NCBI GenBank assembly: GCA_022835595.1
Contig: BQUP01000006.1
Coordinates: 943,307 to 1,007,306 of the forward strand
DNA length: 64,000 nt
Direction of reading: 5' to 3'
Origin: Cystobasidium ongulense
Taxonomy: Eukaryota > Basidiomycota > Cystobasidiomycetes > Cystobasidiales > Cystobasidiaceae
Shown piece after piece: positions 47,550 to 61,363 of the stretch. A program made the translations under genes and the position numbers. Below the pieces are notes generated by a model that was not told the origin of the DNA, did not search any database, and saw nothing but the letters and a program-made list of their open reading frames with translations. The number at the start of each line of letters is the position of its first letter. The first letter of the stretch is position 1.

Positions 47550-49765
47550 ATGGCTGCAATCTCGCCGTCACCAGCAACGAGGATATCAACATCAGCAACA
47601 GCAGCTGTCCTCGCTGCCTTGTCCGATGAAGATGGGGGGGATGGTGCATTCGATGACAGCGTCAGTGTAGCATCATCTTCATCACTCGACGAACCAGACA
47701 GCGAACGCGCAGAAAGCCCCTCGTATACAACAAGCAAGAGTAGAAGAGTGCAATATGCTCTGTTCCCGCTGCCTCCCTCGTCGTATGCATTTACTTCTCC
47801 GAACTACCGCCACCATCCATCATCATCTACGAAGACAACACGCGCTTCAACTCCAGTCTCGACTGCTTTCTCACCCAATGAACCACCTAGGATCCCTCTT
47901 CCAAAACTGCCAGATACACTCTCCCCTATCCTCTTGCTATCTCGTCACCATTCTCGACAAGGCAGCAATACTAGTTCGCAATTCTCACGCTTCCGCAGTG
48001 CGAGTGCGACCTCGAATAAAAGCTGGGGAGACCAGAACAAGTCACCCAGGAGCAGTGTAGATACTCTATCACATCTTCCATACCTTTCAGAGACAAATTT
48101 TACAGAAAAACACACCAGAGACTCTACGATAAGACCGTTCGAGGAAAGACTATCATTACCCCCCTCTCCAATCCATTTGCACGAATTCAGAGATGTCGCA
48201 TACACACTTTCTAGCGAACAGTTCCCCACGAATTCACCTTCTCTTACATTAGAGCCTCCCTTACCTATACAAACTCGTTCCGTCTCACCTGCCTCTATGC
48301 TTCCGAAGAGTCCATCTGTAACGTCGTTACAGCACTTCGATGAGATGCTTTCGATAGCACTAGAAGCTACCGCTGCGGATAAGTCGACCTCATCTGCAAG
48401 TAGCGGACCTGTGTTCTCCCATCCTACGTCTGGATATACAAGTAGAGCAGCGTCTATTCACTCCTCTTCTGAAATTTACGCATTATCCTGTACTTCAAGC
48501 AACGAGGAACATGATACGAATGTTTGGGAGACGAAAGAAACTTGGTCGAGAAGCTCATGTGAGATGTCGCTTGATATGAGACATCTTCACAATCAAGATC
48601 AAAAATTACCTAGCTCAAGGAAGCAGAGCAAGATTGTTTTCGATGATTGTTCTTCATCAGATGAAGAGTGAGTCCGATGACTCATTTGACCTCTCTTCAA
48701 GAGGTATACCTGCTTTAGATGCAGCGCTGATTCTCTCCTGCTTTCGTCTGTTGCCACAGAGCCTTTGACCTTTCTCTTGATGTAAATACTCGACACCTCG
48801 GAATAAAAGCATGTCACGATATAAAAGAAGAAGAAGAAGAAGAAGAAGAGCATGTGATCCTTCGTGATATTGATCTTCATCAGCTAAATTCCTGCCATCT
48901 ACGCGATGATTCCTCACTATCTTCGACTTCGGGATGGGCAAGTCGACGTGATAGCTCAGCTACGAATACATCACAAGCTTCTTCAGCTGGCACTAGCGCT
49001 GTCTGTCCTTCGCCATCACTGGTTGAAAAAGACGCCTTAAATGCTACTCTTAAACAAGGTTTGGGCATACTTTCACCGGGTCTTGTGGATGATTTATCGT
49101 CTGTCAAGACTACGACCGGTACGAGCGACCTTGTTCCTAGTACACCTTGGGCATCTTCACTAGTCATAATTCGACCTCCGCGAGAATCCTCTTTACCGAG
49201 ACGTGTGGTAGAACTCGACGAAGAAGCTTCGTCTGCTACATATCAGAACAGCGTGCTACCGGCGTACTCAACAACTACAAAACAGAATACTACAAGATCT
49301 AACTTCCCCTCGTTTGGATTTAACAATCTAAGACGTCCATCAGAAACACCATCCTATGCATCATCTCAACATTCTTCTACTTGTTCGGATCATCAAGCTT
49401 CGAAACAATTCAGTACTGCGTCAATTCTTCACGCTAAACCCGTTTCTTCTTCTTCTTCTTCTTCTTTGACAGATTATACTATGAACAAATTGAGAAATGT
49501 TAGATCTACTCCTCTATTAAGGAGGAAATTATCAAGTCAATTACCTGTGCTGCTCGCAACTAATATCGAAGGTAGTATGCAAGGATCAAATGGCGGAAAC
49601 GATACTACTGGCGGACCGATACCTCCGCCTAATCTTACGATGGGGCAGAGAAAAGGGTCATTGCCCGATGTGCCACTGAAGAGAGTCGATAATGGTATCA
49701 GAAGGAGAGCTTCTTTCTTGCCTATTTCAATGAGAAGGGGAAGCCAGAAAGAATCAGGGTTTTGA
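47550..49765 (+). CDS. Large disordered Ser/Thr-rich protein, function unknown
   Basis: Model: 47550..48667, 48760..49765; 707 aa. No catalytic domain recognised. The N-terminus has an acidic Ser-rich patch (ALSDEDGGDGAFDDSVSV). Further on are many SP/TP sites (RAESPSY, SLPPSPIHL, SVSPASMLPKSP), which are candidate kinase targets, and SRKQSKIVFDDCSSSDEE at the exon junction. An eight-residue Glu run (KEEEEEEEE, encoded by a GAA microsatellite near 48828-48851) and a basic C-terminus (RSTPLLRRKLSS, RKGSLPDVPLKR, RRRASFLPISMRRGS) with RxxS-type sites complete it. The composition suggests a phosphoregulated scaffold. The intron donor GTGAGT after GAAGA and the CACAG acceptor keep frame. The start at 47550 is chosen for its ATG context (ATCATGGCTGC). 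Confidence 0.72.
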
Positions 49766-51746
49766 TCAAAGCAGATTTTTTTACATAATACGGATATGTC
49801 TTGCAAGAGAAAGTGTGAGGATAGCCAATCTTTTGTTCACCGAACCAAGGAAAGCTCTGAAGCCAACCCAGAAGAGAGCAAGCTCTTCTCGGCTCTGTTC
49901 ATGTTCTCCATGTCGTATTGCATAAATCGCTTATTTGAGCACAGGACCTCGACGGCAAGCGATAGCAAGTGAAGACTATCATTGCACAGCCTTGCTTGCA
50001 TGCACTCTCTTGATCTTGGGAATATCAAATGCATACCATCGTATATTCACAACTTAGCTTGACTGTCTCGGAGAGATAGCACAGCTGTTCTTGGGTGTCT
50101 TGGGATCCTTGTTTCGACGCAGGGTGCACCATCTTAGAGTTTTGTACCATATATTCAAGACCCAGAGCAGTCTTGTGCCCAAGCGTGCTCATTTACGTTC
50201 TGGTGCACAGTATAGTACCTACCGTTTAGTTGTTGCCTGCAACGTACTAGTTCGACAGATGCAACCGTTTACCAGCATCAGTTGGGCACTGTTGGCAAAA
50301 CATTTCGTTAATTATAATAAGCCCGATCAGCTCATCTGACACGTTCTTTCTCGAGTGTGCATGTAGTTTTATGCAGTACCGGTAGACGGTATTCGTATCG
50401 CCCAAATAAATGCATGGTCAACAGGGCAAAGTTGTCTTCGGCTCGAAGAACACCAAGGTGTCTCGAGTGCAAGAAAGCATGTCAGGGCAGGATGGGGGTG
50501 AGGTTATCATACAATCAAGATCCATTATTCTGGATTGTTGTCTTTCAACCTTTGCTCAGCATCGTGTTTTGAAAGCATGCATAAGTTACGTGATCGGGCG
50601 AAAGCACCTTTGTTTGTGGAATGCCAACTATGCTATGCTGACGGCACATGTGCACCTGAGCCTCGGTCATAGAACGTGTGCGAGGACACCATGCATAGCT
50701 CATCATGGTCCAGGAGCTCGCTCGAGAAGAGCTGTGAGAGTACTGTAGTGCGATGCTGTGAAGTACCGTACTTGAAAGGCAACCCTACTAGTAACGACTC
50801 TACGTGTCTGAGATCATCACCCGTAGCACAAGAGAGTCAGCATGATCTACAGATTCTACACGCCAAATTGAGTAAGTTAGTTCCGCAAGACAGGTTGCCG
50901 GCAAGCTTTAGAGTCCTGACAGGTGGGTGATCGAGAAGAACCGACCGAGCGCGGGAGTTTGACAAGCAAAAGCAGGCGACGCCGAGGTGGCTGGCTGACG
51001 AGAGCTAAGATAGGCAGGGAAGGACAGAAGATAGCTTCGATGGGATGGTGTAAATACAGATCTGTGCCTGTCTAGGTAACCATACCATATCATACCTTCG
51101 GGTGGTCGTCGTTGAAGGGGTGTGTGTCCTGCTTTGCTTCCCATTTATTATTCATTCAGATCAGGCAAACACGTGAAGACCCGACGCATCAGCTGGGAAT
51201 CAGGCAGCAGCCTGTCGGACAAGCAGACGGTGAGTACGGCATGGAACACAGCATGCAGACCATACCAGCACTACTGACGTTACGGCTTGCTTCTGTCCTC
51301 CAGCTTTTACATACGCTTCTTCCATCCACTTTGCTGCCCTCTTCACATTCTTCCTCGGCCGACAACACGCCTCAGGAACTGCAAATAGCGTATTGCCTGC
51401 TTTCCTAACGGGGAAGGAAGCAGGACAAGTACTGTACTACAGGACGAGTAGCAGAGCATCATCACTGGATACCTAGACTATTCTGAATACCCCACCCCAC
51501 CGCACCGCATTCGGGCTTCTAATTCATTACTACTACTGGCACGCGGTTACAAAGTACGGGCAGGCAGTGCAAAGCAATCGGTCACTACAGCAAAAGTCTG
51601 ACACAAGCAAGGCCATATACCGCACTGCACAATTATTCTCAACTCGTGAGCTTTCGTTCGCTTCTCTTGTGTCTTGGTTCGCTTCTGACTTTGCTTGTTT
51701 TCGTGTTCCTCAATCTTTCATAGTTCTTGCACATTCATTTCTCGCC
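49766..51746. other. Gene-poor 2 kb region upstream of chitin deacetylase
   Basis: No convincing ORF. The part from about 51400 to 51746 is C+T-rich with ACTACTACTG tracts and looks like promoter/leader of the chitin deacetylase gene. A non-coding RNA gene here cannot be excluded. Confidence 0.4.
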
Positions 51747-53026
51747 ATGAAGCTCCTCCAAACGTCGGCTGCCGCCACCACTTCTCTCGCCCTGTCAATC
51801 CTATCTGGAGCAGCTTTTCGGTCCGCACAGGCCAGCCCGTTGTTTTATGAAGGCGCATTGGCTTTCATCTCAAATGCTATAGACACACCGTCCACGTCGG
51901 CTTCTTCATCAACTGCTGCACCTTCCGCCTCTGGCATCCCGCCCACTCCTGTCAACAACAACTACAGCTTCTCGGGGCATACTGTGAGTCGGCCTGATCG
52001 GAAGGAGCAAGTGCGCAACAGGAGCGGAAGGAACACATACTGATACAGTGAAAACCTTCTTGTCTATCATCATCTTCCTCCTCTTGCATGTTCGAACATG
52101 CATCCGAAATTTACATTTTAAATACCTCACTCGCTCGGGTATGGACTCTATTTCCGTATACAGCAAGTGTATAGAAACTGCGTGACCCCGAACACATTCG
52201 CGATTACATTCGATGACGGTCCACAAGAAAACCAACCTGCTTTTGTATCTCTTCTGAACGCTGCAAATGCTAAAGGGACATTCTTCGTCAATGGCAACAA
52301 CTGGAGATGTATCTATGATCCTGATATGGTTCAGGAATTGAGGAATACATACAATGCTGGACATCAAATTGGCAATCATGGATGGTGAGTTGTTCATGCA
52401 CTCCCCCTCTTTCATCTGAAAGTAATGGCATGCTAACTTTTGCGCCTTTTCCTGCCACCAGGGGCCACGACCACTCTTCGCAACTCACAGATGAGCAGTT
52501 CAACAACCAAGTGGCTTGGGTCGAAGAAGCTTTAATCAAGATTCTCGGTGTCGTTCCAAATCATTTCCGTCCACCTTATGGTGATTTCGATGACGCAAAC
52601 ATTGCGGTTTTATCAGCAAGAAATTATTCAGCTGCTGTCATTTGGGATCAAATTTCAGGACCAGCCACAGGGACGACAGTAGATGCTTCAAATCAAATGT
52701 ATCGAACTGTAGCTGCCACTTTCCCACAAAATCACATCGTTCTACAGCACGAACAAGATACCGTTGCTATTACTCAAATTATCCCAGCCGCGATTCGTGA
52801 ACTACAAAGTGCAGGTTACAGATTAGTCACTACTTCGGAATGTTTAGGTGTACCGGCTTACCAATGGGTCGGTGAACCTCTGGAACGCGATGTGAGTGAT
52901 CTTACTGTATTCGACCTTTGTAAAGTATTCTCTGAAGCTGACGGTTATTAACTTGTTCTGAAGGCTTCTTGGACGTGCGCGGGTCGACCAGGACCAGGCG
53001 AAGCAGGCCTCAGACACAAGCACTAG
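51747..53026 (+). CDS. Secreted polysaccharide (chitin) deacetylase, NodB domain
   Basis: Model: 51747..51983, 52164..52384, 52462..52891, 52964..53026; 316 aa. Signal peptide about residues 1-29, a short Ser/Thr linker, then a carbohydrate-esterase-4 domain: motif 1 TFDDGP (Asp96-Asp97), motif 2 HGWGH (His151, His155), motif 3 RPPYGD, motif 4 VIWDQ and motif 5 IVLQHE. The enzyme removes acetyl groups from chitin to give chitosan, a wall polymer important in basidiomycete yeasts. Motif 2 normally reads H(T/S)xxH; here the second position is Gly. The metal-binding histidines themselves are present. After ASWTCAGRPGPG the protein ends quickly in a charged tail without the Ser-rich GPI signal seen in several Cryptococcus Cda proteins, so it is likely soluble, or a further 3' exon is missed. 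The specific paralogue is undetermined. Confidence 0.88.
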
Positions 53027-54773
53027 ACGCATGCTTACATGCACCCGAACGAAATTCTGAACTATCTCTGAATATCTCATCATCCTCAAAACCTGACATC
53101 TCAAGGATTCTTATCAAACATGATAAAACGGACACTTTCACCACACGTACAATCAACACGGACAATATGAACTTCGATGAACATCGCAAGATCACAACAA
53201 AATTAACGGACAATCATTGTTTCTTTACCAACTATTAATAATCTATACTCAATATATGTACAAACAGCAACCACGACAATCATTAATACAGCAAACTACA
53301 CCTGGCGTCCCAGTACTCAAAGTCGAACAAAACATTCGTTACATCCGCGAAAATTCCACGTGAGATTTCCCGTACTCACACACCCCTACAGACTCTTTTT
53401 CGTAATTTTCTATATATCACCACGCGACTTTCAACCTTTAGCTTGCCAAATAGGAACACTTAGAGGGGTATCACCTATTGACTGGCAAGGCTCAGGCGTT
53501 TTACGATCCTTTAATACGTGCTTAATAATATACATTTCTCTCTAGGGTCAAAAGTAATATTTCTTTCGGTGGTTTCCGTATGGGAAATACCACTTAGATC
53601 ACGGTCTTTCTATGCAACTCATGTACATAATTTTTTGGGGGCAGCCTGATGAAAGGAAAGGGCTTCAGTGGCAATCTACCAACGTGGACACAGTGCTATA
53701 TCTACTCTCTTCTTGTCTGTTGTTGCTGTCCGCCAGTGAAATTCACATAACACTCTACCCACTGGCCTTGCCTGCGGCACGCTTCGGCACACGTGACCGC
53801 TAAAAGTACCAAAACTACTTTCGAGCACTGAGTCGAGCGTAATGAAGAAACTGAGTGTTTAATCACGGGGTCTTGCACTGAGTTGAACAAAAGTTCGTGT
53901 CCTCACCTGATGTTGACATGCACAAACAGGTGCCAAAATTAGGCAAAAATCCAGCAAAAGATCTACGGCACCTCGGATTCCCATGTGGTCCCCCACCATA
54001 GTACTGACGAGGCCCTAAGCAGCTTAACTTTGCAGATCGGACGGGATGCAGTGCTTTTTGCTTGGTATGGCCGTAGATATTAGTTTGTTTGGACAGGTAA
54101 ATATATTGCACATCAGCAGGTGAGCTTCCGTTCTGGGTGGATTACTTGCAGCGAAACCTTGGAAGAAATCCACTGGCACGTCTGCAGGCTGCCTTTACAC
54201 CAGCAGCATGGCGGACACCGACAATCAAGCCAGAATATACAGAGCTGTGGTAATAGACTTGAGGATATGACCTGAAGTAGCTGACATGGGCTGCGATACT
54301 CCCTTTCACGGTCCAGCCCACAGATCAGATTTTGTCCGGCTGCGATGCCACTTCGCACTCGAAAACGACACTCATCCGACGTCCTCCACGCCAACATTCA
54401 AAGGCTAGCAAACCTGCCTGAACATCGTCGAACAAGCGTCAGTATGTACTTTGTAAACCTTCCTTTGGTAATGCAGGAAGCTCGGTCGAACTCCGCCCGC
54501 CTTCCTGTATGTGTATTTCTATATCCTGGCAATTGACCCAATCATTCAGCTTCAATGGGATCCTCCGTCGCGCTTTCCACTGTTCCAAACTTACTTCCTA
54601 AGTCACTAATCTCACACGATACCTGATTGCCTCCCACTGCGTCCTGGCGGGCCTGCCCATCGAGCTCACATTCAACAGGTATCCTGGTTACATAGTCAAT
54701 CATAGTCGGTGCCCCGCTTGTGAGAACGCCTTTCCTTTCAAACGGTGGTGCGGTGCACCTTCTGGATTAAAAA
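53027..54773. other. Gene-poor 1.7 kb region before CFEM-like gene 2
   Basis: No convincing coding sequence, repeat or RNA gene. The right end should hold the promoter of CFEM-like gene 2. I looked for an upstream signal-peptide exon with a phase-2 donor and found none I could support. Confidence 0.4.
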
Positions 54774-56529
54774 ATGGCCTGGTAAGTTCACGCTGTATCG
54801 AAGTCGTGGTGCGGAATCAGGTGCTGATATCGCTCATTATTTCCCAGCATCCGCACTTGTGGTTTGCAATATCTAACCTCGGATTGTCTTGAAATTGTAC
54901 GGACTCTACAGGCGATTGTCTGGCGCCTACTCGGTCAATGCTGTTAATTGGCTCCCCTGACATTGTATGGCTTTATTCCCACAGCCCGACTGTGCGTGTG
55001 CGAACATATACACTCTGCGCCTCGTGCGGACCTGTATCGAAGTCACATGTCCGGCTACTAGTCTTGACAGCTTTGGGGAGACAATCTCAGAGGTAAGTTG
55101 GTTATATCCAGAATGGGTTATACAGAATCATCACTCACGCAATAACGGTCATTCGTAGGCTTGCGGAAATGACGTCGCAAATTTTGTGATGCCACCCATA
55201 CCTGCATTGCCCTCAATACCTACACCTACTCCGCCTAAAGTCTCGTCCCAGTCAAGGAAGGTACTTCCTTCTACTACCTTTTTAACGACGACAAGATTCC
55301 CAGCAACGCCAAGCGTCCTTCCGACCCCTACATCCGCCCAAGAAGCATATCCTAGCTTACCTGGGACTAGTCGTACATCTGGTCTTCTACCAGGAGAGCT
55401 GAACCAGACTGCTACAATCGACATGCCCGGCAACGCATTACCTCAAACTCCGACAATCAACAGCAAAGGAAACGACCCAGTAGATTGGAACACTCAGACA
55501 GCCGACACCTTCGGAGGCGCCCTAGACGAGAAACAGGGGGAGAGGGAAGATACGGCTACTCTTGTCGGCGCGTCGCTGGCGCAGAGCACGGTAAATGGGT
55601 CACCAATGGACATACAAGAAGGCCAAACTACGAACAGCGCTGGTCTGTCAGGCTCTGATGATAGTGCAGCTCAAACAACTGCATTGTATGGCGGAAAATC
55701 AATACCGACTTCCGGGCCTGAAGGCGCAACGCAGCAAACTGAAACCTCACCGAACAGGACATTCGTAATAGGAGGGGCAATAAGCGGAGTGATCGCAGCT
55801 GTAGTTCTGCTTGGGTTGATAGTTCTCTGCTTGCGAAGACGTCGGAAGCGATCAGAGATGGAGCAAGGCGGTGCGACCAGAAGTACAATACAGTCTTTTG
55901 ACCCTATAACGCACGAAGACTGGTCACGATTTCATACGGCCTCACCTACACAAGAGAAGCACGAACTTCAGGAAAAGCATGAACTCTCAGCTGAAGAGGT
56001 ATTAGAGAAGGTCAAATCGAAGAATACTGCAGATATAGCAGACGCTCTTGTCGCTATGATGGCAGCAGGTGCATCCAATACAAGCGACGAAACAAAGCAC
56101 AAACTGCATTCGCACTTCCAAGATGTTATGCCGCCCCCATCTATGCGAAGCAAGCGATACTCCAAAACCACAACGCATACCTCTCAATCGGAAAGTGAAT
56201 ATGCTTCTATTGGCGGATTCGGGACTTTCCATCCGTTAGATAGCCAAACACAACTATCGTATCCCTTTGAGCGTTCTCCTTCCTCGGCTTCTGCCTTCTC
56301 CACAGGGACCGCCCTACCGACACACGGGTTCGGAAGCTCACTAAGGGACCCAGCTCAATTGTTGTCCCCAAATGCGCCCAGGCAAGGTGCAAAACTGATG
56401 CCGGTGGACCTGGACTTTGGATCAGCAGAACACTCTCGCCAGTCCAGCACCATTTCGATACTGCCATTCAGTCAGACTAGCACAATGGCAAGCATTAATC
56501 TTGGTCCGAACGTTGGTCGGGCTCTATAA
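54774..56529 (+). CDS. CFEM-like eight-cysteine single-pass membrane protein 2
   Basis: Model: 54774..54781, 54848..54896, 54985..55092, 55159..56529; 511 aa. The coding start is an 8-nt exon (ATG GCC TG) with an in-frame stop two codons upstream. Splicing gives cysteines at residues 3, 7, 16, 22, 24, 36, 41 and 57 (MACIRTCGLQYLTSDCLEIP, DCACAN, TCIEVTCP, ACGN). The gaps, 4-9-6-2-12-5-16, nearly equal those of the gene at 6341 (4-9-5-2-11-5-16). An Asp precedes the C-x-C pair, as in CFEM domains. A Thr/Pro/Ser stalk, one transmembrane helix at about 257-280 (GVIAAVVLLGLIVLCLRRRR) and a cytosolic tail with SFDPITHEDW follow. No signal peptide is present in this model. Introns have phases 2,0,0 and exon 2 is 49 nt, as in the paralogue. 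Function unknown. Converges on the allantoicase fusion, with 62 bp between the stop codons. Confidence 0.75.
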
Positions 56530-56591
56530 ATTTCGATTTGTATTATTGAGGGTAAAATAGACGCATGCTCGCGACAACTCTTGTCTTGTAT

Positions 56592-58739
56592 CTATACCCT
56601 AGCTTCCTCTACCAAGACAACTGTCTTTCCGTATTCAAGTATCTCACAGTCCACCTTAGCATCTCCCGTTTCGTTTGTGATGCAAGCGAAGTCTGTTGTT
56701 CTGTCCAAAGCGATCATGGGGTGATGCCAGACCTACGTGAGGAGTGAACGACAAGTTAGTACTGTATAAAAAAATTGAATGCAAAGGATAGCAGAGGATT
56801 ACATACGTTGGGATGATATGTAAAGCCTTGACTTGATGTTGCAATGAAAGCCCGTAAAGTCTGGAGATCTGGCTTGCCGTCCTGTCCGGGCAGAGCAACT
56901 ATAATGAGATATCGATCCGAGCCTCCGCCTAAAGGAAGGAAGGATTGGCTTGTATACTCGTGTCGTTCCAAGACTTTGACTTCGAATTTGGAATTGCTGG
57001 GGCCACCGAGTTCTTGTGTAGGCGTGCAGTGATAAACCGAAAAGTTAGGAGACTGCACCGCGCTCGAATCACTGGGATGCGGCAGAGCAATTATAGGCGA
57101 AAGATGATTGAATTTGAGGGCAGAGCCGAAGTTGGCGGTCACAACTTTCGTACCCTTGGGAACGTGATTTGGGTTCGGGTAAGCTTGAATGACATGACCG
57201 TATGGAGCAAAGGCTTCCGGTGTTAAAAGGAGAGCGGGTATGCTAGGAAATTCTACGTTTGGCAAAGGCTTGTCTGAAGTAGCTGTTGTTGATAAGGAGC
57301 CATTTGTAGCCGCTGCTGACGCGTCTTGAGTGAAGGTAGATGGTTCCGACGAAATTCCATCGATAGCTCGTCTGCCTATCAAGCGAAGGCGCTTTACACC
57401 TCCATCCGGATAAATCGTCATTTTTACGTGTGTGACAGGATGCGAGAGCTGCTCTAGCTGGAGACAGTGCTGTCTATGTGGGCCAGTCTTGATCCTCGGT
57501 AGGATGAGTTCCCAATTTGCGTCGCTTGGCGGCATTTCCTGCAAGCGCAATGTTAGCTTTGTGGGATGGTCTGGACAGTTTAATCGCTCGGATGAGCCTC
57601 ACTCCATCGTATTGAGTCGCATACAAGTCGACACTTTCTGGGAAGTTACCCAAGAAGTGGGCGGTATCAATTTCTGTCCAGTCGAGATAACCCGGCGCTC
57701 CTCTAAAGAGGGTGGGAATAGATCAGCAGTATTCTCTGGTTGAGATTCTGTCTTCCAAACGCACAATTTGACGATGACCCAATCGGTATGGCCCGGTTTC
57801 CGGCTTCTCTTGGTCTCCCAGCCGTCGCCCATGTCTTTTCCTCTACCAGAAAGCAAAAGATTGGCGCCGACACCGTAATGCTGGTCACTGACTGCCACGC
57901 ATCTGCCTCCATTGAAGCTGTGGGCCAAGTCAAATGCGACACGAGGTTCAGGAAACAATGGAACGACGTTGCCGTATACCCTGAATCGTCCTATGCCACC
58001 ATCTGGATGCATGAGTAATTTGACGTGCGTGAAGGGCGTTTGTAGGTGCTCGTCTGCAAGCAGGAATAGGTGTCGTGATGCGGGGCCAAGAGGGGAAACA
58101 GGCAGTATTTCCTTCCACTTAAGTCAAGAAATGGAATGCGTCAGCTTTAGTCGTGGAAGTCTTGTTCTGCCCTGTACTGTTTGAGACGCTCACGTGCTCT
58201 CCCACAGCCGATGGCACGCCGTCTGGCATGAAGCAAGCCATCACAGAAGCTGCAGGACCTTCATTGCCGCTGAAATGACCTGTGTCGATATCTAGACCGA
58301 TTATTGTACCAGACGGGGGGCCTAGGCGAATTGTGACCCTATCGTAACACACGCGTTGTGGTTGAAGTTAGCTCTTATCCTTGTCTTTCTGCTTGTTTAC
58401 GAATGCTATGACTCGGCGAAGCGTAGAGCGGACGAATCTCACCAATCATGGTTTGGATTGTGTCTTCGGGTCTCCCATCCATCGAACAGCGCTCCATTTG
58501 GTCCAAACTGGCCTTTCTTTGATACCGCAGCTGGAACCTTGAGCAGGTCGCTTGCCGGGCTGAAGAACTCGTCGGAGAAGTCGAGTATGTGCCCTCCCAG
58601 AGCTTCGGAGGAGAGTTCTGCGGGTCCGAGTCACAGATAAGAAGGGTGTCGAGCAGCCATTACACCTGTGTCAGGTCTACTTGCCTACGAGGTTTCCGAA
58701 GTGCTCTTGAAAGCTGTCGAGCGGTATACTGCGGGCCAT
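56592..58739 (-). CDS. DAL2,3,3: Bifunctional allantoicase-ureidoglycolate lyase fusion
   Basis: Model: complement(56592..56732, 56807..57538, 57603..57702, 57765..58117, 58194..58338, 58443..58617, 58685..58739); 566 aa. Residues 1-350 are allantoicase (allantoate to ureidoglycolate + urea), built from two jelly-roll repeats: [67 protein letters not shown], then [15 protein letters not shown]-like [14 protein letters not shown] and [20 protein letters not shown]. Residues 365-566 are ureidoglycolate lyase (to glyoxylate + urea): [38 protein letters not shown] and [10 protein letters not shown]. The fusion couples consecutive steps of purine breakdown and matches the arrangement reported as DAL2,3,3 in Cryptococcus. 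Intron 1 begins GCAAGT (GC-AG), required to join LV to ELSSEALGG. Intron 3 ends in a weak TTAAG. It shares a 273-bp promoter region with RIO2. Nitrogen-catabolite regulation is expected. Confidence 0.93.
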
Positions 58740-59012
58740 ACTGAAAGCGGTGGTGCGTAACGTGGAGGTGGCTTTGCTAGCTGAATCCAATCCAATCTAC
58801 ACGAAGAGTGTCTTGCTTGGTGTCTATCCTTGTTGTCAGCTTCCAAAGCTTCTAGCTATCTCTATCCACTTCTCTTATCGCCTGCGAGCACGCCTCGTCG
58901 AAAAGGCAATCGAGAAATTGGATGGCGGCGAAAAGTCATCGTGGCGGCACCGGCTTTGCAGTGCACGACAAGCAATCTACACAACAGCAGCAGCCCGCCT
59001 GCCAGTGTCAAC
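58740..59012. promoter_or_regulatory. Divergent promoter between the allantoicase fusion and RIO2
   Basis: 273 bp between divergent ATGs. Contains TATC/GATA words (TCTATC near 58825 and 58859; CTTATC near 58873) that could serve GATA-type nitrogen regulators. Such short words are common by chance. Confidence 0.45.
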
Positions 59013-60879
<1,867 letters not shown>

Positions 60880-61363
60880 GTTTCCGCCCAGTCCTAGACA
60901 GCAAGTGAGGCGTACTGTATACGTAGTGTCGTTGTTTTATCTTATTAGCATCATCGCGAGGGATCGCATCTGCCAGCAACAGGGAATTCAAAATGTGTTT
61001 TCCTGCATTGCATCAGAGAAAAAGAGAAATGTCAACATTGGGAATGAAGCTAAAGTATACATGTCGGAAGTGTGAGTGTCCGAAAAGAGCTGCGGAGCGC
61101 GGCGACTCCTTGCGGGTTCATTCCAGACGGCCAAGGTCATCCTGGCTTGGCCAAGGCCAGGGTGCGTCGCTAAGCCTAACTACAGAGAGAGAAGATAGTT
61201 ATATAAGTCCTAAAAAGAAGAGGCATAGCCATGTCGTGTACTTGCTGTCTGACCCTGCTGTCGTCCAGCTTTGATTAAGCGCACTATAATAGAAAAAGGT
61301 CCGCAATAAAGCTAGGAGGCCAATGCAGACACTTCAGAAATACTATACTGAGCAACATCCTTT
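60880..61363. other. Convergent intergenic space RIO2 / CAPER
   Basis: 484 bp between converging stops; no ORF, RNA gene or repeat recognised. Confidence 0.5.
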
